Assembly: GCA_045653945.1 (NCBI GenBank)
Contig: JAZOML010000063.1
Location: forward strand, 1-36,157
DNA from: SIG673 sp045653945
GTDB taxonomy: Bacteria; Bacillota; Clostridia; Oscillospirales; CAG-272
Reading direction: 5' to 3'
Length of the DNA: 36,157 bases
This document shows positions 1-7,139 of this stretch, piece after piece (within the stretch, counting starts at the first letter, position 1; each line of letters begins with the position of its first letter). Under the pieces are notes generated by a model, which made no database searches, had not been told where the DNA came from, and saw only the letters and a program-made list of their open reading frames with translations. The translations under genes were made by a program, and so were the position numbers.

Positions 1-53
1 TTTTTAATAAGGTTTCTTGGTTTGATAACTTTGTCTTTTTTTACTGTATCCAT
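1..53 (-). CDS. 5' fragment of unknown gene, cut by window edge
   Basis: Only the first 17 codons are visible, reading MDTVKKDKVIKPRNLIK, and the frame is still open at base 1. The start is supported by an AAAGGAG ribosome binding site at 64-70, ten bases before the ATG at 51-53. The peptide is strongly basic and has no signal sequence. I do not recognise it. The next gene on this strand (rpsI) ends at 630 with its own terminator, so this gene must have its own promoter somewhere in 54-470. Confidence 0.5.
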   Translation of the reverse strand, partial: MDTVKKDKVIKPRNLIK

Positions 54-470
54 TGTTTTGATACTCCTTTAATATAATTTTTCTTATAGGTTACGCTTGT
101 ACTAACGCTACGCTTGAACTTTGCCTTTTGTTTTAAGGCTCAATTCTTCCTTTCCTGGCTTGAGAGGATGTTCGGTTTGCACGGTCTATGGTTCAAACGT
201 ACAGATTTCAAAATGAGAACATCATTCTAATAACTGCTAAAGCATCTCGTCTATTCATTGAAAAACGAAATAAGATTTGATTTTCCTTTGAACTCGTTGA
301 ATGTTCAGAACATTCTCCCTTAATAAGGTATGCTACCCGAAATTGAATTATCATAAAAAAATGTCGAACAACCACCAAGCAGGAAAAAATGTGTAGAATC
401 AGCACGTTACATTTCTATTTTAGTAGCCTACAAATCAAACGGCAGAGAAAAATGTTCGAGCATCAAAACG

Positions 471-508
471 CAAAAAGGCGTACAACACGAAACCGCATTA
501 TACGCCTT
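471..508 (-). terminator. Possible second terminator downstream of rpsI
   Basis: On the minus strand AAGGCGTA and TACGCCTT (8-bp arms, 18-base loop) are followed by a T-rich run TTTTTGCGTTTT. It lies about 65 bases past the better rpsI terminator, so it may be a back-up terminator or the end of another, lost unit. Confidence 0.35.
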
Positions 509-571
509 GAAAATATGCTTATTTTTTTATTTGCACCAAATTTGCACCAAAACCGCAAACTTGGCAAAAAG

Positions 572-607
572 AAAACCCCGAAAACCGTTGTGGTATCGGG
601 GTTTTTT
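572..607 (-). terminator. rplM-rpsI operon terminator
   Basis: Reading the minus strand, AAAACCCCGA pairs with TCGGGGTTTT, with an inner ACC/GGT pairing, 23 bases after the rpsI stop codon. The stem ends in a T run. The sequence also folds on the plus strand. Confidence 0.8.
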
Positions 608-629
608 GATAATTGCCGTAAGGCTGTAA

Positions 630-1031
630 TTATCTCTTGGAGAACTGGGGTGCACGACGTGCAGCCTTGAGTCCGTACTTCTTTCTTTCCTTCATTCTGG
701 GGTCTCTGGTGAGGAAGCCTGCCTTCTTGAGGGCGGGACGATAGCTCTCGTCTGCCTGAAGAAGAGCCTTTGCAAGGCCGTGACGGATAGCACCTGCCTG
801 ACCGGAAATACCGCCACCAACAACGGTGCAAACGATATCGAACTTACCAACAGTGTCGGTAACCTCGTAGGGCTGGTTTACGATAAGCTTAAGAGTTTCA
901 AGACCGAAGTAGTCGTCAATATCACGCTTGTTGATGGTGATAGCACCGGTACCGGGGTAAATTCTAACTCTTGCGATAGATTTCTTTCTTCTGCCTGTTC
1001 CGTAGAAATAGGGCTTAGCACTTGTATACAT
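630..1031 (-). CDS. rpsI: Ribosomal protein uS9 (S9)
   Basis: This 133-residue protein is the small-subunit ribosomal protein S9, whose basic C-terminal tail reaches towards the P-site tRNA anticodon loop. The family signatures are visible: YGTGRRKKSIARVR near the N-terminus, GGGISGQAGAIRHGLAKAL in the middle, and the ending RRAPQFSKR with the usual terminal Lys-Arg. Length is normal for the family. AAAGGAG lies 11 bases before the ATG. It is the second gene of the rplM-rpsI operon, 25 bases after rplM, the arrangement found in most bacteria, and is followed directly by a terminator. Confidence 0.98.
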   Translation of the reverse strand: MYTSAKPYFYGTGRRKKSIARVRIYPGTGAITINKRDIDDYFGLETLKLIVNQPYEVTDTVGKFDIVCTVVGGGISGQAGAIRHGLAKALLQADESYRPALKKAGFLTRDPRMKERKKYGLKAARRAPQFSKR

Positions 1032-1056
1032 AATCGTTTAATCTCCTTTCCCTAAA

Positions 1057-1479
1057 TTACAGAGCGATAGGCTTCTGAGCCTCGTGGTTGTGCTCAGCAC
1101 CCTTAAAGGTCTTAAGACGGGTAAGGGACTTTGCGCCGATGCTGTTCTTGGGGAGCATACCCTTAACAGCGAGCTTCATAGCCAGATCGGAACGGGTAGC
1201 CATAAGAGTCTTGTATTGAACCTCTTTGAGTCCGCCGATGTAGCCGGAGTGATGACGGTAGTACTTATCGGTAAGCTTCTTACCGGTGAGAACTGCCTTA
1301 TCGGTGTTGATTACTATAACGTAATCGCCGCAGTCAACGTGGGGGGTGTAATCTGCACGGTGCTTACCGTTAAGGATTACAGCTGCCTCAGCCGCAACTC
1401 TACCGAGGGGCTTGCCTGCTGCGTCAATTACATACCACTTGCGATCAAGTGTTTCTACTTTTGCCATGTAAGTTGACAT
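1057..1479 (-). CDS. rplM: Ribosomal protein uL13 (L13)
   Basis: This 140-residue protein is the large-subunit ribosomal protein L13, an early 23S rRNA binder in 50S assembly. Visible family features are KVETLDRKWYVIDAAGKPLGR at the N-terminus (written here only as a landmark at residues 7-27), VINTDKAVLTGKK, YYRHHSGYIGG and VKGMLPKN. GGAGGAA sits seven bases before the first ATG; a second in-frame ATG at codon 5 is the start seen in many homologues but is less well placed. It is transcribed with rpsI from the consensus promoter at 1527-1555. The untranslated leader is only about 40 bases, too short for a typical L13 leader RNA. Confidence 0.98.
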   Translation of the reverse strand: MSTYMAKVETLDRKWYVIDAAGKPLGRVAAEAAVILNGKHRADYTPHVDCGDYVIVINTDKAVLTGKKLTDKYYRHHSGYIGGLKEVQYKTLMATRSDLAMKLAVKGMLPKNSIGAKSLTRLKTFKGAEHNHEAQKPIAL

Positions 1480-1526
1480 TGTGTGATTCCTCCATAAAAA
1501 ATATTGATTTAGACTTAACGAATGAA

Positions 1527-1555
1527 ATTATATCAAAATTACCTCTGTTTGTCAA
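1527..1555 (-). promoter_or_regulatory. Consensus promoter of rplM-rpsI
   Basis: TTGACA (1550-1555) and TATAAT (1527-1532) are separated by exactly 17 bases, a perfect vegetative promoter placed about 50 bases upstream of rplM. Confidence 0.88.
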
Positions 1556-1712
1556 TAGGTTTTTAAAAACTTTTTTTGTAAAATACAACTTTTTTATTGG
1601 TATCTCTTTTTATCTCTCTTTTAATCGTTTTATCTCGTTTTTTCTCACTTGCGATTTTTGGAATAATTTTAATAAAAATACCCATTTGCTCATTTTATCT
1701 CGTTTTTTAAAA

Positions 1713-1744
1713 ACAAAAGAACCGAATTAAATCGGCTCTTTTGT
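1713..1744 (-). terminator. Terminator of the XRE regulator gene
   Basis: On the minus strand ACAAAAGAGCCGA pairs with TCGGTTCTTTTGT (13 bp with one G-U) around a six-base loop, 26 bases past the XRE stop, and runs into GTTTTT. On the plus strand one pair becomes a mismatch, so it mainly serves the minus strand. Confidence 0.75.
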
Positions 1745-1769
1745 TATATTTAATTTTGAGTCAAGTAAT

Positions 1770-2048
1770 TTAAGTAGTGTTTTTGTGTTCTTCTATAAAT
1801 CTTTTGATATCGAAAAGCAACTTTAAGTCCGCTTCGGATATAAATTCAAATTCCTCTAATGAAAGAAGATAGCGTGGATCTAACTTCAGTATTTGACAAA
1901 TACGGCGTAATTGACCTATATTGGGTTCTTGTGTATCGCGTTCAATTTTAGAATAGTTGGATTGGTTCATAGGGATAAGTTTCGCCATATCGTATTGCGA
2001 AAGATCCATGTCCTCTCTTGCGTTTCTTATTTTTTGACCTATTGACAT
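1770..2048 (-). CDS. XRE-family helix-turn-helix regulator
   Basis: A 92-residue DNA-binding protein with a Cro/C1-type helix-turn-helix over residues 5-58: GQKIRNAREDMDLSQYDMAK, then the recognition-helix part NQSNYSKIERDTQEPN and LRRICQILKLDPRYLL. The last 30 residues are an acidic then basic helix, perhaps for dimerisation. I chose the ATG at 2046-2048 because AGGGGG lies seven bases upstream; the frame stays open to 2102 but that extension has no ribosome binding site and overlaps the promoter. It is transcribed divergently from a zinc-ribbon membrane protein, and the shared region holds a perfect palindrome, so it probably controls that neighbour and itself. The target is inferred, not shown. 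Confidence 0.88.
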   Translation of the reverse strand: MSIGQKIRNAREDMDLSQYDMAKLIPMNQSNYSKIERDTQEPNIGQLRRICQILKLDPRYLLSLEEFEFISEADLKLLFDIKRFIEEHKNTT

Positions 2049-2070
2049 ACAAACACCCCCTATCAAAATT

Positions 2071-2079
2071 ATTATAGCA
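2071..2079 (-). promoter_or_regulatory. Extended -10 element for the XRE gene
   Basis: TGCTATAAT on the minus strand is an ideal extended -10 element about 22 bases upstream of the XRE start. No good -35 is present; the -35 region falls on the -35 of the divergent promoter, so the two promoters overlap back to back. Confidence 0.65.
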
Positions 2080-2095
2080 TTTTTAACTGAAAGTA

Positions 2096-2124
2096 TTGAC
2101 AAATAGTTAAAATTATGATATTAT
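2096..2124 (+). promoter_or_regulatory. Promoter of the zinc-ribbon membrane protein
   Basis: TTGACA (2096-2101) and TATTAT (2119-2124) have 17-base spacing; an overlapping TATAAT at 2122-2127 would give 20-base spacing. It fires away from the XRE gene. Confidence 0.75.
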
Positions 2125-2130
2125 AATTGC

Positions 2131-2153
2131 AATGAGTTAAAAAATAACTCATT
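2131..2153. promoter_or_regulatory. Perfect palindrome, probable XRE operator
   Basis: AATGAGTTA, five A bases, then TAACTCATT: two perfect 9-bp arms. It sits just downstream of the -10 of the zinc-ribbon gene, where a bound dimer would block transcription. The link to the adjacent XRE regulator is inferred from position. Confidence 0.6.
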
Positions 2154-2189
2154 TTCATTTAAAAAATGACATTTGAAGGAGGTTTAGTC

Positions 2190-2534
2190 ATGAATCATTG
2201 TTCAAAATGCGGTGCGGAGTTAGTTGATTATGCTGTTAATTGTGAGAGGTGCGGATATCCTGCAAATATTCCGAATACCTCAGAACATCAGCAACAGGCG
2301 TGTCCAAGACAATCTGGAGCAATTACTGCGGCTAAGGTTTTTATGATAATCGGAACAGTTGCAATGTCGCTATATACTTTTTTGATTGGTCTTGCTTGGT
2401 GCTTGCCGATGACTATACATTATTTTAACTGCATGAAACGGGGCGAAAATGTAGGTATCGGATTTAAAATATGCACGATGTTGTTCGTCAATACAATTGC
2501 AGGAATTTTAATGTTTTGTGATAACTCAAATTAA
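2190..2534 (+). CDS. Small zinc-ribbon membrane protein
   Basis: A 114-residue protein of unknown function. Residues 4-21 form a zinc ribbon (CSKC at 4-7, CERC at 18-21), followed by a polar linker with several Gln and two hydrophobic segments at about 47-78 and 90-109, the first long enough for one membrane span plus flanks. There is no signal peptide, so the zinc ribbon should be cytoplasmic. The ATG at 2190 is chosen because GGAGG lies seven bases upstream; the frame extends to 2166 without a site. It is transcribed divergently from an XRE regulator and ends at a strong bidirectional terminator, so it is a single-gene unit. Similar zinc-ribbon membrane proteins are common and uncharacterised in Clostridia. 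Confidence 0.82.
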   Translation: MNHCSKCGAELVDYAVNCERCGYPANIPNTSEHQQQACPRQSGAITAAKVFMIIGTVAMSLYTFLIGLAWCLPMTIHYFNCMKRGENVGIGFKICTMLFVNTIAGILMFCDNSN

Positions 2535-2541
2535 AAACAGT

Positions 2542-2580
2542 AAAGAGGGCTATTTGTTTCAAACGAATAGCCCTCTTTTT
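2542..2580. terminator. Bidirectional terminator
   Basis: AAAGAGGGCTATT and AATAGCCCTCTTT form a 13-bp stem with an 11-base loop and T runs on both sides. It lies between the convergent zinc-ribbon gene and degV gene and can serve both. Confidence 0.9.
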
Positions 2581-2607
2581 GTCAGCAAATATATATTATA
2601 TATCAAA

Positions 2608-3459
2608 TCATTTCTCGTAGAAAAGTATTCCGAGTGTGCCCGGTCCGCAGTGGCTGGAAATTACGCCGCCTGCTCGGGTGATAAGAATTTCTTTAAAATA
2701 GTCAAGACCTTCAAGGAGCGTTTTAACCTGCTCGATTATTTCAGGCTCACAGCCCGAGTGGGTAATGAAAACTCTATCAGGCTCGGCGTTAAGCAGTGCG
2801 TCTTGAAGCTCGTTGAAATAGCTATTAATAACAACCGGCATTTTACCTCTGAACTTCTTTGTAACCCCCATTGAGCCGTCCTTTACGACTATCATCGGGT
2901 GGAGCTTAAGCATACTTCCGAGCAGTGCTGTAACGGAGGAGCATCTACCACCTCTTGCAAGGTAGGTAAGGGTATTAACGCAGAAGCTCGCTCTTACCTT
3001 ATCGCTTACGTTTTTTATAGCATCGATAATTTCCTCGGCAGTGTGTCCGTTTGCCGCCATTTCCGCCGCCTTGATAACCTGAAGCCCGATACCCGTTGAG
3101 AGGTTAAGACTGTCAACAACGAAAAGTCTGTCGTATTCCTCCTGCTCCCCGATAAGACGGACGACGTTGAAGGTGGTGCTCATTTTAGAGGAAATACCCA
3201 TAAAGATTATATCCTCGTGTGCGTCCATAAACGGCTTCAAAACTTCAAGTGTTTTGTCAAATGAAAGGGCAGCGGTTTTGGGAGTGGTTTTGTGCTCGTC
3301 CGCCCAAGCATAGATTTCATCGGGCGTTATTTCAACGCCGTCATAGTAGCTTTTATCGTCCATAACGACGCAAAGCGGAATAGTAGTAATTCCGTATCTT
3401 TCTATAAGCTCGGGGGAGAGGTCGCAGGTACTGTCGGAAATTATTCTGACTTTTTTCAT
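2608..3459 (-). CDS. DegV-family fatty-acid-binding protein
   Basis: This 283-residue protein belongs to the DegV (FakB-like) family, which holds a single fatty acid in a buried tunnel; in staphylococci such proteins present the acid to the kinase FakA. Visible family marks: the N-terminal IISDSTCDLSPEL with the Asp-Ser-Thr of the carboxylate-binding region, GISSKMSTTFNV, VDSLNLSTGIGL, TYLARGGRC, and the C-terminal SSHCGPGTLGILFYEK. Length is normal. The ribosome binding site AAAAGGA is ten bases before the ATG. It is a single-gene unit with its own promoter at 3500-3528. No FakA partner is seen nearby, so the function as a kinase partner is inferred from the family. Confidence 0.93.
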   Translation of the reverse strand: MKKVRIISDSTCDLSPELIERYGITTIPLCVVMDDKSYYDGVEITPDEIYAWADEHKTTPKTAALSFDKTLEVLKPFMDAHEDIIFMGISSKMSTTFNVVRLIGEQEEYDRLFVVDSLNLSTGIGLQVIKAAEMAANGHTAEEIIDAIKNVSDKVRASFCVNTLTYLARGGRCSSVTALLGSMLKLHPMIVVKDGSMGVTKKFRGKMPVVINSYFNELQDALLNAEPDRVFITHSGCEPEIIEQVKTLLEGLDYFKEILITRAGGVISSHCGPGTLGILFYEK

Positions 3460-3499
3460 AATAGAAAAATCCTTTTAAAGTAAAAATATTTCAATTTGA

Positions 3500-3528
3500 A
3501 TTATAACACAAAATAAAATAAAATTCAA
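3500..3528 (-). promoter_or_regulatory. Promoter of the degV-like gene
   Basis: TTGAAT (3523-3528), 17 bases, TATAAT (3500-3505) with an upstream TGT giving an extended -10. It lies about 40 bases before the start codon. Confidence 0.75.
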
Positions 3529-3563
3529 TACCTTTTTGCAGTTTTTTGTCGGTAAATATTGTA

Positions 3564-5369
3564 TTATCGGTATTGAGAGTTATAGAGCTCGGCATAAAAT
3601 CCATTTTTTTCGAGCAGGGACGTGTGAGTGCCGCTTTCGACTATATCGCCGTCCTTGAGCACGAGAATAACGTCGGCATTTTGAATTGTTGAGAGTCTAT
3701 GGGCAATAACAAAGCAGGTTTTTCCCTTCATAAGTCTAGTCATAGCATCACTTATAAGCGCCTCGGTGCGAGTGTCAACGTTTGAGGTTGCCTCGTCCAA
3801 AATCAAAATTACGCTCTCGGGCAGCATTGCCCTTGCTATGGTGAGTAGCTGCTTTTGTCCCTTTGAAATGTTTGTTCCGTTGTCGGTCAGTACAGTATCG
3901 TAGCCACTCGGCAGACTTTCAATAAATCCGTTTATCTTTGCCGCCTTGGTAGCCGTCTTAACCTCGTCAAGGGAAACCCCCTCGCTTCCGTAGGCTACGT
4001 TTTCGTAAACAGTGCCGTTAAAGAGCCACGTATCCTGCAAAACCATAGTAAAAGCCTTTCGCAGCGTATCACGTTTGCGTTCCCTTATATCAACTCCGTC
4101 GATAAGTATTTGCCCGCCACTAACGTCATAAAAACGCATTAAAAGATTTACAAGAGTTGTTTTTCCTGCGCCCGTTGGCCCGACTATTGCAACGAGAGAG
4201 CCGCTTTTGACCTTTAAATTAAGATTGTGAATTATCGTTTTATCTTCGTCATATCCAAAGGAAACGTTTTTGAATTCAATTTCGCCTCGTGTAATTGGCT
4301 CGGTTACGGCGTTTTCAATGTCGCAAAGCTCCTCGGGCTCGTCCATTAAGCGGAAAACTCTCTCGCCTGCCGCAAGCGCAGACTGAATTTCGCTGTAAAT
4401 GTTTGTGATTTCGTTTATAGGTGCAGAGAATTTTCTTGAATAAAGAACAAATGCCGAAATAGCGCCAAGCGACATAACGCTCGGGTCGTAAAGATAGAGA
4501 AGTGCGCCGAAAAGAGAAATAAGGGCAAGGGAAATGTTGTTTATGAAGTTTACCGAGGGTCCGGTAAGGCAGGCGTGCCTATCGGAGCGGTAGTATGCGC
4601 TGATAGCCGCATCGTTTTTTACGTCGAAGCGTTCTACAAACTGATTTTCACGGTTGTACGCCTTGATAGTTTTAAATCCGCCGATTGATTCCTCGGCAAA
4701 GCCGTTCAGCTCTCCGAGCTTACCTGAACGTTCTCTGAAAAGCGGACGGCTCTTTTTTGCTCTCCAACGTGAAAAAATTATAGACGCAGGTATGGTAAAT
4801 ACGAAGATGAGGCACAAAAGCGGCGAAATCGAGAGCATCATTACAAACGAGCCTGTTATGGTGATAGCCGCAGTGCAAATTTGGATAAGGTCGGCGGAAA
4901 GCGAGGCACTGACCGTATCAACGTCGTACGAGAGGGTGCTTATAACCTCGCCTGATTGGTGTGTGTCAAAGAATTTTACGGGGAGCGTTGATAATTTATT
5001 GAAAAGGTCGCGGCGTATATTAAACGTTATTTTTTTACTTACTCTTGCCATTAAGAACGTGTGAGCAAGGGTAACGGCAGAGGAAATAATGTAGCAAATC
5101 AACATTAAAAATGCGTAGTGTAAGACGGTGTTAAAGTCGATATTTTTTGGGTTTTCAATATCAACTGCATTAACGGCAGGCTCGGTCAGCTTTGGTCCGA
5201 TAAGTGCGAGGATATTTCCGACAATAACAAGTATGCCTATAATTATAAGCGGTATTTTCATTTGTTTTAGGTATTCCCAAAGCCTGAAAATAACGGCTTT
5301 TCGTCTTGCTTTGCTTATTCGCTCGCCACCTTGACCGTGTCTTTGCGGCATACCGGGCATCCTGTTCAT
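3564..5369 (-). CDS. ABC half-exporter, consensus ATPase subunit
   Basis: A 601-residue multidrug/lipid-type ABC exporter subunit: six membrane spans over roughly residues 40-320, then a nucleotide-binding domain. Walker A is GPTGAGKT (about 397-404), the Q-loop VLQDTW, Walker B ends in LDEATSNVD with the catalytic Glu, and the switch histidine is in IAHRLST. The signature is ISKGQ rather than LSGGQ. The N-terminus carries a short Met/Pro/Gln/Arg-rich leader. I start at the ATG at 5367-5369 because GGAGG lies ten bases upstream; an earlier in-frame ATG at 5390 overlaps that site. It lies 38 bases after its partner gene. Together they should form a heterodimer: this subunit supplies Walker A and B of the working ATP site while the partner supplies LSGGQ. 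Substrate unknown. Confidence 0.93.
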   Translation of the reverse strand: MNRMPGMPQRHGQGGERISKARRKAVIFRLWEYLKQMKIPLIIIGILVIVGNILALIGPKLTEPAVNAVDIENPKNIDFNTVLHYAFLMLICYIISSAVTLAHTFLMARVSKKITFNIRRDLFNKLSTLPVKFFDTHQSGEVISTLSYDVDTVSASLSADLIQICTAAITITGSFVMMLSISPLLCLIFVFTIPASIIFSRWRAKKSRPLFRERSGKLGELNGFAEESIGGFKTIKAYNRENQFVERFDVKNDAAISAYYRSDRHACLTGPSVNFINNISLALISLFGALLYLYDPSVMSLGAISAFVLYSRKFSAPINEITNIYSEIQSALAAGERVFRLMDEPEELCDIENAVTEPITRGEIEFKNVSFGYDEDKTIIHNLNLKVKSGSLVAIVGPTGAGKTTLVNLLMRFYDVSGGQILIDGVDIRERKRDTLRKAFTMVLQDTWLFNGTVYENVAYGSEGVSLDEVKTATKAAKINGFIESLPSGYDTVLTDNGTNISKGQKQLLTIARAMLPESVILILDEATSNVDTRTEALISDAMTRLMKGKTCFVIAHRLSTIQNADVILVLKDGDIVESGTHTSLLEKNGFYAELYNSQYR

Positions 5370-5407
5370 TTCGGTATATCCTCCTTTCATTAAATATTAT
5401 AAGTCGC

Positions 5408-7126
5408 TTAAAAATTTCGCTCTCCCATTTGACAAATAGCGGTTTGTCTATAAAGCTCACAGTTTTCTATAAGTGTGGCGTGTGTTCCATCGCCCACGAC
5501 CTTGCCGTCGTCAAGGACTATAATTCGGTCGCAGTCCTTAATAGTCGCAACTCTTTGCGCAACGAAAACCTTGGTGCAATTCCCGTAATTTTCTCTTATA
5601 TTTGAACGTAAAACAGCATCGGTTTTGTAGTCAAGTCCACCGCTTGAATCGTCTAAAATGAGTATTTCGGGGTTACCAGCAAGTGCTCTTGCAATGAGTA
5701 GGCGCTGCTTTTGACCGCCACTGAGGTTAGCCGCCTTGATGTTGAGCAGGTGGTCATATCCCCCCTCTTTTTCAGTTATAAATTGATGTGCAACGGCGCT
5801 TATAGCCGCCTTTTCTATATCCTTATCGGAAATATTACGTCCAAACCGTATATTTTCCTTTATGGTGTCAGAGGTGAGGAAATCGCTTTGAAGGGCAAAG
5901 CCGAATTTTGCGTAAAGCTCCTCTCTTGGAATAGAAAGAATATCTAACCCGTTTATGCGAATAACACCTTTGTTTGTGGCATAAAGGCGAAGTAGCAAGC
6001 TTATTACGGTGGTTTTACCGCTACCGGTTGAGCCTATAATACCGAGCGAGCCGCCTCGTTTTATGTCAAAGCTCAAATTATCAATATTGTTTCTTGCGCC
6101 AAGATAGGAGAAGCTTACGTTTTCAAAGGAAATGTGTGCGTCCTTATTTTTTATACCGCTTTCCCCTTTATAGCTCTCGTTATCGGCAATAAATACCTCG
6201 TTAAGCCGCTTTGCAGAGGCAAGTCCCTTGCTTAAATTCATAAACACTCTCGTTACCATAATCATAGCGTTGAGTATTATGGTAAAGTAGCTTAAAAACG
6301 CAATAATAACACCGGGCTCGGCTTTTAGTGCATATACACGCTGAGCACCTATAACTATTGCAAATACAAGACCGATATTGAGCAGTAAGCTCATAATAGG
6401 CGAGGAAATACCCGTAACGGTTGCCGCCTTGCGGTCAACTGTATATATACGCTCGTTTATATCAGTAAAGCGCTGCTTTTCGTATTCGGTTTTTGACAGT
6501 GCCTTTATAACTCTTATTCCGTCCATATGCTCTCGGAGCATACCGACCATTTCGTCAGTGCCCTTTTGCACCTGACCGTAAAGCTTTATTCCGTATTTAG
6601 AGATAAAAAATACCGATATAAATATCAGCGGCATAAGTGAAACTAAGATAAGTGTCAGTACAGGGTCAAGAAAAGCGGTAATTATTACACCGCCTATAAC
6701 AATTATAGGAGCTCTTACACCTATTCTTTGAGTCATTAAAAGCATATTGTGGAAATGGTAGGTATCGCTTGTAAGACGTGAAATAAGGGTTGAAACGGTA
6801 AGCTCGTCAGCCTGCTTACAGGAGAGCGAGAGGGTTTTAGTGTATAAATCGTGTCTTATTACACTGGTAATATCACTTGCCACCTTTGAAGCGCGTCGGT
6901 TTGCGATTATATTTCCTATAAGAGCTATAAGTGAGCAAAAAATCATCACTCCGCCAAAAAACAGCATTTTCGGTACGTTCTTCTGGGGGGCAACGGTGTC
7001 TACCATATAAGATAGAAGGAACGGCAAAAAAAGCTCCGCAACAGAACCGATAAACTTAACCGTTACTACGGCTGTGATTATCGGTATCTTCGGAGCAATA
7101 TATTTTCCTACCGTTTTTTTGTCCAT
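5408..7126 (-). CDS. ABC half-exporter, degenerate ATPase subunit
   Basis: A 572-residue ABC exporter subunit with six spans (about 15-290) and a C-terminal nucleotide-binding domain. Walker A is GSTGSGKT (365-372) and the signature LSGGQKQR (468-475) is canonical, but the Walker B end is ILDDSSGGLD, with Asp in place of the catalytic Glu, and the switch region reads VAQRVAT, with Gln in place of His. These paired changes mark the non-hydrolysing site of heterodimeric exporters such as TM287/288 and BmrCD. AAGGA lies ten bases before the ATG. The gene begins 13 bases after the exonuclease gene and precedes its partner by 38 bases, so all three share one transcript. Substrate unknown; drug or lipid export is the usual role. 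Confidence 0.93.
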   Translation of the reverse strand: MDKKTVGKYIAPKIPIITAVVTVKFIGSVAELFLPFLLSYMVDTVAPQKNVPKMLFFGGVMIFCSLIALIGNIIANRRASKVASDITSVIRHDLYTKTLSLSCKQADELTVSTLISRLTSDTYHFHNMLLMTQRIGVRAPIIVIGGVIITAFLDPVLTLILVSLMPLIFISVFFISKYGIKLYGQVQKGTDEMVGMLREHMDGIRVIKALSKTEYEKQRFTDINERIYTVDRKAATVTGISSPIMSLLLNIGLVFAIVIGAQRVYALKAEPGVIIAFLSYFTIILNAMIMVTRVFMNLSKGLASAKRLNEVFIADNESYKGESGIKNKDAHISFENVSFSYLGARNNIDNLSFDIKRGGSLGIIGSTGSGKTTVISLLLRLYATNKGVIRINGLDILSIPREELYAKFGFALQSDFLTSDTIKENIRFGRNISDKDIEKAAISAVAHQFITEKEGGYDHLLNIKAANLSGGQKQRLLIARALAGNPEILILDDSSGGLDYKTDAVLRSNIRENYGNCTKVFVAQRVATIKDCDRIIVLDDGKVVGDGTHATLIENCELYRQTAICQMGERNF

Positions 7127-7139
7127 TTTTTATGTATCC

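Larger units (their letters stand above)
54..629. other. Non-coding stretch with palindromes and short repeats
   Basis: No convincing gene lies here. Visible structure: an 8-bp direct repeat TACGCTTG at 92-99 and 109-116, a perfect 17-bp palindrome at 299-315 (arms GAATGTTC and GAACATTC around one base), further ATGTTC/GAACAT words at 168, 217 and 452, a terminator-like inverted repeat at 471-508, an exact tandem duplication of TTTGCACCAAA at 530-551, and the rpsI terminator at 572-607. Short ORFs in this stretch have no ribosome binding site and no recognisable product. Confidence 0.6.

Noticed and set aside
161..215. tRNA-like GGTTCAAA stretch
   Set aside because: No acceptor stem or cloverleaf can be drawn around it.
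299..315. LexA (SOS) box
   Set aside because: The palindrome has half-sites facing the wrong way and an odd centre, unlike GAAC-N4-GTTC.
208..405. Minus-strand frame of 65 codons in the left non-coding stretch
   Set aside because: No ribosome binding site at its start, no recognisable product, and it runs through a perfect palindrome that looks regulatory.
389..670. Plus-strand frame of 93 codons across the rpsI terminator
   Set aside because: It runs through two terminator-like repeats and into rpsI on the other strand, without a ribosome binding site.
3526..3573. CAATACC/GGTATTG repeat as terminator of the ABC exporter operon
   Set aside because: Only 7 bp with a loop of over 30 bases, and one arm lies in the coding end; too weak to call.
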